In this document: positions 54,195 to 64,000 of the stretch, in pieces
How the letters are laid out: each line of letters begins with the position of its first letter
How positions within the stretch are numbered: position 1 is the first letter of the stretch
Assembly: GCA_947623455.1 (NCBI GenBank)
Contig: OX392545.1
Coordinates: 20,930,001-20,994,000, forward strand
Length of the DNA stretch: 64,000 nt
Reading direction: 5' to 3'
Origin: Mimachlamys varia
Taxonomy: Eukaryota; Mollusca; Bivalvia; Pectinida; Pectinidae
Position numbers and translations under genes: made by a program
Notes under the pieces: generated by a model
Seen by the model: the letters and a program-made list of their open reading frames with translations, nothing else
Databases searched by the model: none
What the model was told of the DNA's origin: nothing

Positions 54195-54413
54195 GTCTCG
54201 TCTTCGACTATAGTCGAGGAAAGTGAGACTAAGGTATTGCTTTTCTGACGGTGGCGCCCGCAGGGTCAACATTTGTGTTGAGTCCACTTTTCACAGTGTT
54301 ACTGATATCCGATTGAATTGAAACGTGATCAGGTTACTGATACCATACTCATTACTGGGGACAAAATTTGACTTTGACTTAATTGACAATGCAGGAATTT
54401 CGAAAGGTGAGAC
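54195..54413. repeat. Small hairpin-capped element, GTCTC subtype
   Basis: Starts gtctcgtcttcgactatagt cgaggaaagtgagac, a nested hairpin with gtctc/gagac outer pairs and an inner cgactatagtcg. It ends aggtgagac at 54413. About 180 bp of unit-like sequence lies between. A minimal member of the same architectural class. Confidence 0.55.
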
Positions 54414-55064
54414 ATACTAGGTAGTTAAGACTTTAGTACTATAATGACTTCCTATATGGTTTAAGGCATAACGTGGGATCTAATTTTATTGTGAGGGTTT
54501 AAGCATGTCTGAAAGTGCTTCTTCAACGGTTTAACAGTTTCTTGTGCAGTGTTTATTTTGGAATTATATATATGTTTTATGGTTCATATGATTTTATATT
54601 TCATCTTTGTTATATATGTTAACAGTACAGGAATTCATTCAATGATAGACATTAAGCCAGGTCCACCTTTTGTTACTAGAGTACAACCTAAATCAATTTC
54701 GAGTTATCATTCCTGGTTTGTTACTATTTCTGCCAAGTTGCTATCCGTCATTGGCGTAGAGTTCTGACTGATAGTATGTGTGAACTTTTTCACTTTTTTC
54801 TTTGCCTATGTTATCTTTACGGCTTGCTTTGCATGCCTCCCCTTTCCTGCATAGCTGTCACCTGTGCGAGCTACACTCGCTATAAACGGAAGACAGTATT
54901 TCCTATTTTGGCGGGTAACCGGGTACACATTTTCGGACCCAGTTATTCCTCCAACCTGACTAGGAACCTGACTCGTACCCGAGTACTCATGGCAATCCTA
55001 ATTTTAAGGTCAAAATTTTGAATCCATGAAATTTAGTTACTTTTCTTTTGTTTTTTTTCAACAG

Positions 55065-55368
55065 GTTTAGAAAGCTGTTAAGGTTGTTTTTGGTCCAATT
55101 TCCTTGTTCAGTTTTTATTTGATATGGCTGATGACATTCCGTCTGGCTTTATGATTTTTTTTTCTGATTTTGAGTTCTCAGAGGCATGTGGTTTTTGTTC
55201 AGATTTTGATTCAGATGTTCTTGAATTATTTGTAAATGGTCATAATTGTTTGGTATTTTTTTCTTCTGATGATTTTGAAGCCTGTGTTTTCTTCTGCAAC
55301 CTTCAAGGTTTTGATTTTGTTCAATACATTTCTCAAAATTAGAAGAGGCTTATACCCTGTTATTGAAG
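55065..55368 (+). other. Putative leader exon with 72-codon upstream ORF
   Basis: Bounded by an acceptor (tttttttcaacag) and a donor (ttgaag/gtaagc). It contains an ORF, ATG 55124 to TAG 55342, that is rich in Phe, Asp and Ser (starts MADDIPSGF; has SDFDSDVLELF and SSDDFEACVFF). The stop comes 26 bp before the donor, and it is out of frame with the next exon's MPPSRK start. A second frame (ATG near 55273) stays open into the next exon and could supply an N-terminal extension. Either this is a 5' leader with an upstream ORF, or an alternative start exon. Confidence 0.45.
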
Positions 55369-55582
55369 GTAAGCTTCGATGAATCAAGAAATTTTAGTCT
55401 CAGGTTGGAAGTTTAAGAGAATCATAATATTATATATTCAGGCAAAATTTTGTGAAATATTGAGTGACACTAATTGTTCGTGATTTAACGTATCACTTAT
55501 AAATACAAGATTCTTGAGTATTCTAGAGTATACACTTGCAATGAATTGCATGCCATTTAACAGTCAATGTGTTTATTTTCAG

Positions 55583-55630
55583 ATACAATGCCTCCTAGCC
55601 GAAAACGTACTAAAGCCCCTGAAGCAGCAG
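55583..55630 (+). CDS. Start-codon exon (MPPSRKRTK...)
   Basis: Acceptor tttattttcag at 55582, ATG at 55588, donor gcag/gtagga at 55631, phase 1. Confidence 0.65.
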
Positions 55631-58600
55631 GTAGGAACAAGTTGAACTACATGTAGGATCTATAAGAAACAAAAATAATAAACTTTATTATAATGGATGA
55701 TTAGGATTAACTGCAAAGTTAATGAACATATATGTTAACCCTTGTAAAATGATAAACATGAGGCAAAAGCCGCAATAGATATTTGGTTTCCAAATATGAA
55801 TTTGAATTGTAAATTTGGACTTGATTAACTCTCAAGTCTTTTGGTGTAGTTGATTCTAATTTTCTGAATAAACATTTGTCACAGAAATCCTATGTCATGA
55901 TATTACCTCACTATTCTTGGACATATATTACCTCACTGTTCTTGGACATACATTGTATATTAACTCTCAAGTCTTTTAAATTTGGTGTAGTTGATTCTAA
56001 TTTACTGGATAAAACATTTGTCACAGAAATCATATGTCATGATATTACCTCACTATTCTTGGACATATATTGAAGACCTCACTGTTCTTGGACATATATT
56101 AACTCTTAAGTCTTTGAACAACGTGAACTCTTAATCATTGGACAAGTCATGATTTTATGAATTATAATTATCTGATTTTGAAAGATTAATAATATACATC
56201 CAATGATTATTTCTGTTTATTTTTAAGTCAGAAATTGTTCTTTTAAAACTTTAAACAAAGCTATCACTAGGTACTAGAATAAGTGCAAATAACTTTTCAT
56301 CTTTACACAATTATAATTAACTCTTAATTTTGGAAATTTTCTTCCCAGAATTCATTTTTTACAGGAAGTACTTAATTACATTTTATAGATGGAGAATTTG
56401 TGTATCAGTGGAGCTTTTACTGGATTCTTTTAATTTGGTTATAATTGTAATCTACACAAGAGTATTAAGTTTTTTTCAAGAATTGAAATAGAGGAATAAT
56501 AGTTTTAAGTCATGAATGGAAATGTTACATGCAAATTGTAAAAGGAACATACTTGAGACACAGGTTACAAAAGTGATTGATCAACATACATCATGTTTGA
56601 ACTTTACTTTACATCCCATTGGGAATTCATGTTAGTACTGTCATATGTCCTTCATAATAATCACCAGTGCATGGTTATTGTACAAGACTGTTTTGACTTC
56701 AAGTCCATGCAAATGATGCTGAAGAAAGGACTACAGTTTTCATCTGTTGGAGAAGTTGAAAATGTTATGAATTACTGTATGCAGATGCAAATACAGTTTG
56801 AAAGACATAGTACATTTTAATTTTAACCTTTGCAAATATACAGCTGTTGGCGAGTGTTGCTGTGTAGACATTTTAAAAAGGTAAAATGAACCGATGTTTT
56901 AGAGGCATTTGTCGTATTTCCCCCAATACAGTCCTTATACTTATGTATATTTGCTCAGGTAACAAACTTTATACAGGTCTGAATATTAAACTTATGTACA
57001 TGTTATAGTCATGTATGCTAAAGTTTATGAACACAGTGTTTTTTCTACCTTAATTGTATATAGCCTGTGTCTGTATGAAGTGGGGAAAATATAGTAATAT
57101 TTGCATAAAATTGGGGAAATGTTGCCCGACTTTTTCTTCATTTTGGGAAAATATGACATATTTTGGCTAGGGGAAGTAGCCAGTGTCCCAGCGCTTCAGG
57201 TTGTATTCTCTAACTTAGAATTGCCTACCCATGATTTACTAGAGTAAAGAGTGATATACAGTTCAGTAATATATATATAATATACATTTAACAGGTTTCT
57301 TTTTTATAAAAAGAACAGGGCTCGGCCCCTCTGCCACTGGTTCACTCCTAGGACCTTCAGATTTTAACTGGAGAGCTTATCCACAATGCTACGTTGTTAA
57401 TGTTTTGTGCAACATGTCTGGGAACAATTTCAAAATGTTCCAACTCCCTAAAAGGGTATGCAACCTATAATTATCTTTGTATGAATATGGAGAACAAAGA
57501 ACAAGATAACTTAGGAAGACATTATACAAAATGTTACCTGACTAATCGCTATTTCCGGATCACAGAGAAAAGTGGTGGGACACGGCCTCTACCTTAAACT
57601 ATTTGATTAATTTATCTACTATGAAGCATTAAGAAGTGTTTTCCAGTTAAGTCTGTTCTTGAACATGTTGAAGGAACACTTTACACTTTTCTTTATTTTT
57701 CAGTTGCAGCCAAGTGCATGAAAACAACTTTGAAAGAAGGTATAATACACTGTACTTGTCATTTTGGTAACGTTGTTGGTATTGTGAATTTGATGGATAA
57801 ATCAATATAGTAGATCCAGAGTATATTGTATTACTTACAAATACTAGGCACCTTGACCAATTTTAAGTACTTCTGCATTAGTAATCAGGAACTCTAGTTG
57901 CAAATATTTATTTTGCAATTCACCATGATTCAGATGTGATGTTTGCTGAATGAATTTTATTAGGATTAATATTGCAGGTTTTTTTTTAAATGGATCTAGT
58001 TGGGGAATTGTTTGAAAGGATCGTTTATCATCTTATTCCAAATTTAGAAAGTTATTAGGCTAATAAAACTTTATAAATAGATGATTATGATAAATAATGC
58101 AAGTCTGCAATGCATTTTTCTGCCTTGATGTTTTTCTTCAGGTGCTGCTGTTTTCTGTCCTTTGGAAATGGGAATATGGTGGCCGGGATATGTTACAGCT
58201 GTGCATACCAGTGGGGTAACTGTGAGCTTCTGGAATGAAGATACTGTGTATGTATGATATTAATGGCAGAATATTGCATTTACATATATATACATTAGGA
58301 ATATATGGTAAACCAGAATTTCATCAATCATACCTTATAGACCTGTTGGGAGTCTATGCCAATCTATTCGATAATGGATTGCTGAAGAATGTTCAGACTG
58401 CATGACACTATTATTGAGAAAATGAATGCAAGCCTACTACAGGAGTGTATTTTCAGCTCAGGCTAGTGACATTTTTAGGCTTATTAGCCCTGGTCTGGTG
58501 ACTGTTTGTGATGTTTTAACTGACGAAGATGTGCCTGCATTGAATTTGTTTATCATCACCTTTTTGGAAAAGGGCCCTTTAAAGTTGGGAATAAATTTAA

Positions 58601-61600
58601 GCATTTGATGATCAGATTTTCAGATGTGAAGTAAGATTTTGGGGAATTCTGCATAATTTTCTATTGGGATATTGAGGTCCATAAATTCATAATCTTATTC
58701 CTTGCTTCAGAGCTTACAGACCCTGGTCCAGAATTTCGGAATTTGAAATGGAATCGCCTTTAATAGCATCAAGCAAAAGTAAATGTATCTGTTATAGCAG
58801 TTCCAGTTGTTTTTTATTTATTTGAATGGTATATTTTTTATGCCAACAAAGGTAAGCATTGTTTGTTTTTAATTTCAGATGAGAGTTTAAATCAGTGTTT
58901 TTTTACCCTTTTTGGGAACAGGTCCAGGGCAATTGACATTGGGAAACCTTTAGCGTTGGTTTGGGAAAAATTGAGAAATATATGTAACTTGATAATTAAG
59001 CAACACTTGTACAACAAGAGGTACAAGGGCCCATAAACCCAAGATTCGCATAGATAAATAATATTTCAGCTTTCGCATTAATTCTTTCAAAGTAATATTT
59101 TTAGTCAGGGCCCCTAGTTACATTAATTAATTCTGCAGCTTTGGAATACTGTGAGTCAAATCAAAATCCTGACTTCAATTAAAACCATTTAAACAAATAA
59201 AAAGTTTTCATTTAAATTACCGTCAATTTGCGTGTATAGTGCACACTATTTTATGTGAATTTCACATAAAAAAGTGTGCACTATACGCGCAAACAGAATA
59301 CATGTACTGTCAAGTGAAAAAGTGGGTGCACACAATACCCAGGAACAAGTCATTCTCTGGCTATCGTTCTCGTTTTGGTCCGTCGTATTGGATTATCTCA
59401 GTTCACATAGTTATGTGTGGAGTCGTCAAAAACAATAAGATAAACAGAAAAATGATGTTTTGGAAGTTCTGCTGTTGGTATTCTTTAAAATTACTAACAA
59501 ACAGTCACAAAAATCTCTTGTCTCGTGTCCACACAGTGACACACACACGTATACGATACCAGTACGCCTAATCAGGACCTACAGGACAACTTATCGCGAC
59601 CGTTAAGGCTGAATTAAGTATCAAACTAAATATGGAATAATAATATATCAGCACTTCATTATAAATAAATCGCTCATTAATCCATAACTTTGCTTGCCAG
59701 AATCTGCAAACTTTGAATTTGACATTAGTCTTGTTTATTTATTTACTAAGCAGTGCAGCACGCATGTGCAGTTCTGAAGTGTAAACACTAATGTCCTGAT
59801 CTCAACAATCACAACCACACTGTTATGAATCTTGCTCTGTAGAACCTGCTCTGATTTCTGCATCTGCACTTTTGTTATCTGAATGGGATTTGGGGCAGAA
59901 TTTAAGGTAAAAAAACACTGAGTTATGCTTCTTTTACAAGTGTTATTACAGTTTGAAAGTTGTTTCAGCCTTTATTAATGATTGTTGTTGACCCACATGG
60001 AAGCATGCAAAGATTTGATTGTTAATGGCTATATCCATTTAGATATGAACACCAACCAGAGATGTCATGTGAATCACCACTCAAGCCCAAGTCTTATGTC
60101 ATCATTGTCTGCCTTATATAATTGATAAACTAATATTTCCCATTCCTCTTTTCTGATGCTTATTTATATGTCAAAACATTATTGGTACTTGTCCATTTTA
60201 TTACTTAAAACATATCAAAGCTAATTTGAACCGAGATATCTACAGGTATGAAAAACAATGAGTATGATGAACTACCAATAGATATCCTGCTATTGAGTAG
60301 TACTGTTGCTTTAAATTGTAAAAAAATTACTAGGTCACTTGAAAAACTTATATTGAACTTAAAACTTCTGAATAGATTTCAAGGAAACTTCAGAGAATCG
60401 TTCAGTACCTACCCTTGTAGGTCACTTGTATTTGTTTTCATTCAAAAGCGGAGATGTATTAAATGTATTATTGATTTTAAAAGGTAGTGGTTTAATTAAT
60501 TTATATTAGTGTGGAGATCACATGTACAGATCTAGGTCACAGGTGATGTTCTCATTTTCAGAAATTAGAATACACATATTGCTCATTCAAGCATACAATA
60601 CATTTGATTTTTGAAATTGAAATGAATACAATCAAGAATCAAGGAACAAGAGTCTAAAAAAATTTTGAATACCCATTCCTATTTAAAAAGACTGAAACAA
60701 TCCATAACTTATGATAAGGTCATTTATGTTTATTCTTATAACTAAATTTTGTCTAAAACACACCAAGATATTTCATTTTCTTTGGCAAATTCTTTTCTGT
60801 GATTAATCATGACGCAACGCAATGATGTTTAATACATTGCCCAACGTCAGAAATTTTGTTATGAAGGTACAGAATGTATAAAAAAATTTTTTCAGCCATG
60901 CATGTTCCATACAAAATAAAATTATTAAGGAACGTGATAAATATGTGGTGGGCTGCAGGGCATCTTGTTATTGTATATAATATATACAGGTAAATAATAC
61001 ATTATTGAATTTAATATAAAAGATCCAATTGCATGGATGTACATGTATCAAAATAGTTTGCACCCAGGTTGTTTCTCGAGCTACATTAGGCCGGACACAA
61101 AAATTAACCTTAACTATTTATAATTGTCTACAACTATGTTGGTATTATATATTTCAGATAAGCTAACAAAGAGGAGGAATTTAGGACTACTTGAGAAATA
61201 TGAAACCGATGTCAAGCTTTGTCAGACTGCTGTAACCCACTTGGATGACCAGGAGACCACCGTTGTATCCTCCTCACACCTTCAGCAGGACACTCGCCCA
61301 GTTGTTATTAAAGGACAAGGTAATTTATGGACATTTGGCATTATGAAAAATTAAATGCTATATTATTGACAACCATATTATGCAGTTTGGGACATTTCTG
61401 CATTTGAATGTATATGGTTTTATATGACATTTTTCGTTTTTGAATTCAGACTTTTCAAATGAATTCTGCTTTGTTTATTTATTGATTTTTTTAATAAATT
61501 ATATATGAAACATGCATTTTCATTGGTTGAAATAATTTTGTTTACCTCCATAGCAAAATTTCTGACATCGGGCATTGTAACGTCATTTTTGATTGGCTGA

Positions 61601-63248
61601 TGCATATGATGTTGAGTAATAATTTATTACAGAAAAGAGTTGGCCAAAAAAAAGTGAAATATATATATATCTTAGGCATTCTTAGCATATTTATCAGACA
61701 ATAAGCCCATGCCTAGTAATAAGCCCATCCATGTCTTTTGCAGTTCAGTAGAAATGCCAACCAATGTTATTTCATTGTCCTGCAATAAGCCCATCACCTA
61801 CTTTGAGTCAAATGTCTTGGTCCCCTGGGCTTATTGCAAGATAAATACAGTAGTGTGTTTAAGACAAAATTGAATTAAAAGAATTAACAGTAATTATTGT
61901 TTTCCGTTATACAGTCATCACATGTTCATGTGGCAGAATAGTTTTAAGAACCACAAAACAGCAAACATAAATTTGAAGAAAACTTTGTAAGATTTAAAAT
62001 TGATTTTACAGATAAGCTAAGAACAAAAACAGCCACAGAGATAGTCACAACGCCTCCGTCACAGCTCACGCCTTCATCACAGCTTGTCCTTGACAGAGAG
62101 GACACAACGCCTCCGTCACAGCTCACGCCTTCATCACAGCTTGTCCTTGACAGAGAGGACATGACGAACATGCAGACTCACTTAGAACATCGGCACAAGT
62201 CTGAAAGAGAGGTGATTGAGATGGTTGATATGAAAAGAAAGATTGACATTGGAGATGGCCCTATCAAAGATATGAAGACACAACTGCACAAGGTGCAAAC
62301 TATTTTGAGAAATAAAGGAAACAACAAACACAATGGGAAAGTACTTGCAGCCAAAAAAGGTGAAATCATTCTCTCAAGAAGAACAGACTCGTTGAGTTTC
62401 GATGTCACCAAGCATGGACCCTGTCCATTTTGTGAGGAGTGGATTTCTCTTCAAAACATCAGTAAACACATGACTGCTTGTCCTTGTCAAAATGGTATGA
62501 CTGAAGAATATTCCAAAGGTATGGCTATTATCCAATCCAAGATTATGATGGGAGAGCTTAGTCATGCTTCCAAGAAATTAAAAACTGATGTCTTTCCTTC
62601 CATGAAGCGGGACAAAATCAGTGAAATCGCACAACAGGACAGACTAATTGTAGCTCTTGGGGATATTTGGCTGATGAAAAACATTGGCAATAAGCTAAGA
62701 ACAAAAAACTTTACCAGTTTCAGAATGAGGCTCGCAGCACGACTGCTTGTATTGCTCAGGAGTTCTTCAGGACTAGAAGCATCCATCAGCAAGTTTTTAT
62801 GCCCAGCATATTTTGACCTTGTTGTTGCAAGTTCTTTGAAAGCGTGTGAAGAAGATCACAACGAAGAGTTAAAAAACCCAAGTGTAGCATTGAAACTGGG
62901 ATATGACTTGTCCCGAATGGCATCCGCAAAACTTGGCTTTGCATTGAAACAGACTGATATGAAAGCAAAAGAGGAAGCAGGAGACTTTTTGCGGTTGTTA
63001 CAAATGGAGTGGAGCGTCAAAGTGTCCAAAATGGCTAGAGTAACCCTAGAGGAGCGACATTTCAACAAAAAAGCACCACTACCCCTTCCAGATGACATTG
63101 TGAAGTTAGCGACCTACCTGAGAAATCAAATGACAAGTCTGGATTTGAGCCAAACAGATGAAGCACTCTTCAGGGAGGTTGTTGTTTTGACACAAGTTCG
63201 ACTTCTTCTGTACAACAGGCGGCGTCCAGGAGAGTTAGAAAGTCTGAG
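55588..63248 (+). CDS. Multi-exon gene: Tudor/PWWP-like, C2HC finger, recombinase-like
   Basis: Six exons with consistent phases: 55583-55630, 57704-57739, 58142-58247, 58711-58778, 61158-61319 and 62012-63248. The product starts MPPSRKRTKAPEAA (basic) at 55588. An SH3-barrel-like module follows (MGIWWPGYVTAV, SFWNEDTVAYRPWSRISEF), then Ser/Thr/Pro-rich linkers and the large last visible exon. All junctions obey GT-AG and the frame is open throughout, so this is the best candidate for an expressed gene in the window. It runs on beyond 63248. It may be a host gene derived from a tyrosine-recombinase transposon, or an element gene. I do not recognise a named orthologue. Confidence 0.7.
55823..56110 (+). 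repeat. ~135-bp intronic tandem duplication
   Basis: ttaactctcaagtctttt, ggtgtagttgattctaattt, cacagaaatc.tatgtcatga and ctattcttggacatatatt recur in order about 135 bp apart. A shorter ttcttggacatatatt echo also occurs. Confidence 0.75.
57704..57739 (+). CDS. 36-bp exon
   Basis: Acceptor ttatttttcag, donor gaag/gtataa, phase 1 to phase 1. Adds VAAKCMKTTLKE. Confidence 0.6.
58142..58247 (+). CDS. Tudor/PWWP-like exon, part 1
   Basis: Acceptor tttttcttcag at 58141, donor actgt/gtatgt at 58248, phase 1 to 2. Reads CPLEMGIWWPGYVTAVHTSG and VTVSFWNED. Closely spaced WWP and V.F.. strands are typical of a small barrel that binds methylated histone tails or DNA (inference). Confidence 0.65.
58711..58778 (+). 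CDS. Tudor/PWWP-like exon, part 2
   Basis: Acceptor ccttgcttcag, donor caaaa/gtaaat at 58779, phase 2 to 1. Reads AYRPWSRISEFEMESPLIAS. Confidence 0.6.
59227..59293. repeat. 67-nt near-perfect hairpin in an intron
   Basis: Two 33-nt arms (tttgcgtgtatagtgcacac... and ...gtgtgcactatacgcgcaaa) pair at 31 of 33 positions around a single-base loop. It resembles the core of a small palindromic MITE or an intronic short-hairpin RNA source. Confidence 0.85.
61158..61319 (+). CDS. Linker exon
   Basis: Acceptor atatttcag at 61157, donor acaag/gtaatt at 61320, phase 1 to 1. Reads KLTKRRNLGLLEKYETDVKL, then Thr/Ser/Gln-rich sequence. It begins with the same nucleotides (ataagctaa) as the next exon, which hints at an old exon duplication. 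Confidence 0.65.
62012..63248 (+). CDS. Large exon: zinc finger and recombinase-like domain
   Basis: Acceptor gattttacag at 62011, donor ctgag/gtaatt at 63249, phase 1 to 2, 412 codons open. The first part contains a 19-residue duplication (TTPPSQLTPSSQLVLDRED twice, 62047-62160). Then comes a basic coiled region (HRHKSEREVIEMVDMKRK), a C2HC finger (CPFCEEWISLQNISKHMTAC, about 62420-62480), and an all-helical region ending LTQVRLLLYNRRRPGELESL. The last segment resembles the helix holding the first catalytic Arg of tyrosine recombinases (R.GEL..L), as in Crypton- or DIRS-derived proteins. The remaining catalytic residues would be in later exons outside the window. Confidence 0.75.
62047..62160 (+). 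repeat. 57-bp perfect in-frame tandem duplication
   Basis: 62047-62103 and 62104-62160 are identical by eye (acaacgcctccgtcacagct to cttgacagagaggac). The reading frame is kept. Confidence 0.95.
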
Positions 63249-64000
63249 GTAATTTAATTTATGTCACCATCAAGAAATCAGATTAAACCTAAATTGTTTC
63301 GAAACTGTCTTATAAAATCACATTTACAATCAGTAAATAAATAAATTCTAAAATATTAGTTAATTAGTTGTATAACAATAAGTCAGTGTCTGCATGTCCA
63401 TTATGTCAATTTCCTAAGTTTTTGAGATCTATCTTAAGGGTGGAACACTGGCCTGCAGTTTGACAATACTATGATAAGATTGTAGTTCTTGAAATGACAG
63501 TCAACAGTTAACAAATTGTTTAAAGCAGTGTTTCTTTAAGGGTTTGGCAACTATTACCAATAGTATGCAGTATCCATTTGTCAATATCTATTGTGATGTC
63601 ATTTTGTGGTTACTCTCATTAATATTCTCTACACCCTTGGAATATGTTTTGACAAAAGTGAAGCACATGATAGCTGAGCAGTTTGATTGGTTTCAGGTTT
63701 GAAAAAAACTTGACCAATTCCATAGGCTGTTATACTTTCACTTCCATAGGCTGTTATACATGTACTTTCACTTTTGTTGAGACATATCCCTGGTCGTTTT
63801 GAGGATGCCTATCAATAAAAGGGTCAGAATCATACATCATTCATGCATGTGCATCGATATCAGTAAGTTTAAAAGAATCCATTTACGCCATTGTGCTTAT
63901 TTCCAAAGCAGTTATCATTATTTTAGGGTATGTTCAGCTTAATATTATATGCCACTGGAACAAACGATATAATACTTTGATAACGTTTCATATCATACAA
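63249..64000 (+). other. Intron of the same gene, to window end
   Basis: AT-rich, with a short duplication (cataggctgttatac.tttcacttc at about 63721 and 63747). No exon seen. Confidence 0.5.

Noticed and set aside
60248..60487. 79-codon plus frame after an acceptor-like tctacag
   Set aside because: No donor, no domain and AT-rich codons; likely intronic.
62178..63098. Several minus-strand frames of 60-80 codons
   Set aside because: Antisense shadows of the 412-codon coding exon.

Overview
This is eukaryotic nuclear DNA, almost certainly from a bivalve mollusc (inference; a scallop-like genome is my best guess). The evidence is AT-rich sequence, short exons with GT-AG introns, an extreme density of decayed and nested transposons, and several copies of hairpin-capped tandem-repeat elements whose ends pair AGGCCC with GGGCCT. 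There are no bacterial operons, rRNAs, tRNAs or CRISPR arrays that I can see.

Layout. 1-2.7 kb: foldback repeats, a Tc1-like transposase scrap and two hammerhead-ribozyme motifs in inverted orientation. 2.7-5.6 kb: the 5' end of an LTR retroelement interrupted at a TTAA by a complete-ended piggyBac element whose transposase is frameshifted. 6.3-16.4 kb: a 110-bp tandem array, several copies of a 400-bp MITE, and a decayed DIRS-like retroelement (gag-like, RT/RNase H and SGNH-hydrolase remnants) into which other repeats have inserted. 16.48-25.04 kb: an 8.6-kb PIF/Harbinger DNA transposon with 16-bp terminal inverted repeats and an AAG target duplication, sitting inside one of the MITEs. It carries a HARBI1-type transposase on the minus strand and, on the plus strand, a zinc-finger first exon that can join in phase to a Myb/SANT-MADF exon or to an IAP-type RING exon. 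Its intron holds a 3.2-kb repeat element. 25.4-28 kb: a diverged two-unit duplication. 28.04-38.96 kb: a Ty3/gypsy retrotransposon on the minus strand with TAAC duplication, PPT and decayed gag-pol, but an intact 153-codon extra ORF encoding two C2H2 zinc fingers. A 2-kb hairpin-capped repeat element lies inside its gag. 39.4-44.1 kb: remnants of BEN-domain and OB-fold coding sequence, a SINE-like repeat and the best MITE copy. 44.7-54.4 kb: several more hairpin-capped elements, one nested in another. 52.5-64 kb: one apparently intact, multi-exon plus-strand gene running off the window. It encodes a Tudor/PWWP-like module, a C2HC zinc finger and a domain that resembles a tyrosine recombinase.

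Most genes here serve mobile elements rather than a host pathway. The points most worth a second look are the hairpin-capped element superfamily (terminal stems that change sequence but keep pairing, cores built of transcription-factor-like motifs), the Harbinger with alternative MADF/RING terminal exons, the hammerhead ribozymes and the zinc-finger ORF of the gypsy element. All identifications are by eye from motifs; no database search was run.
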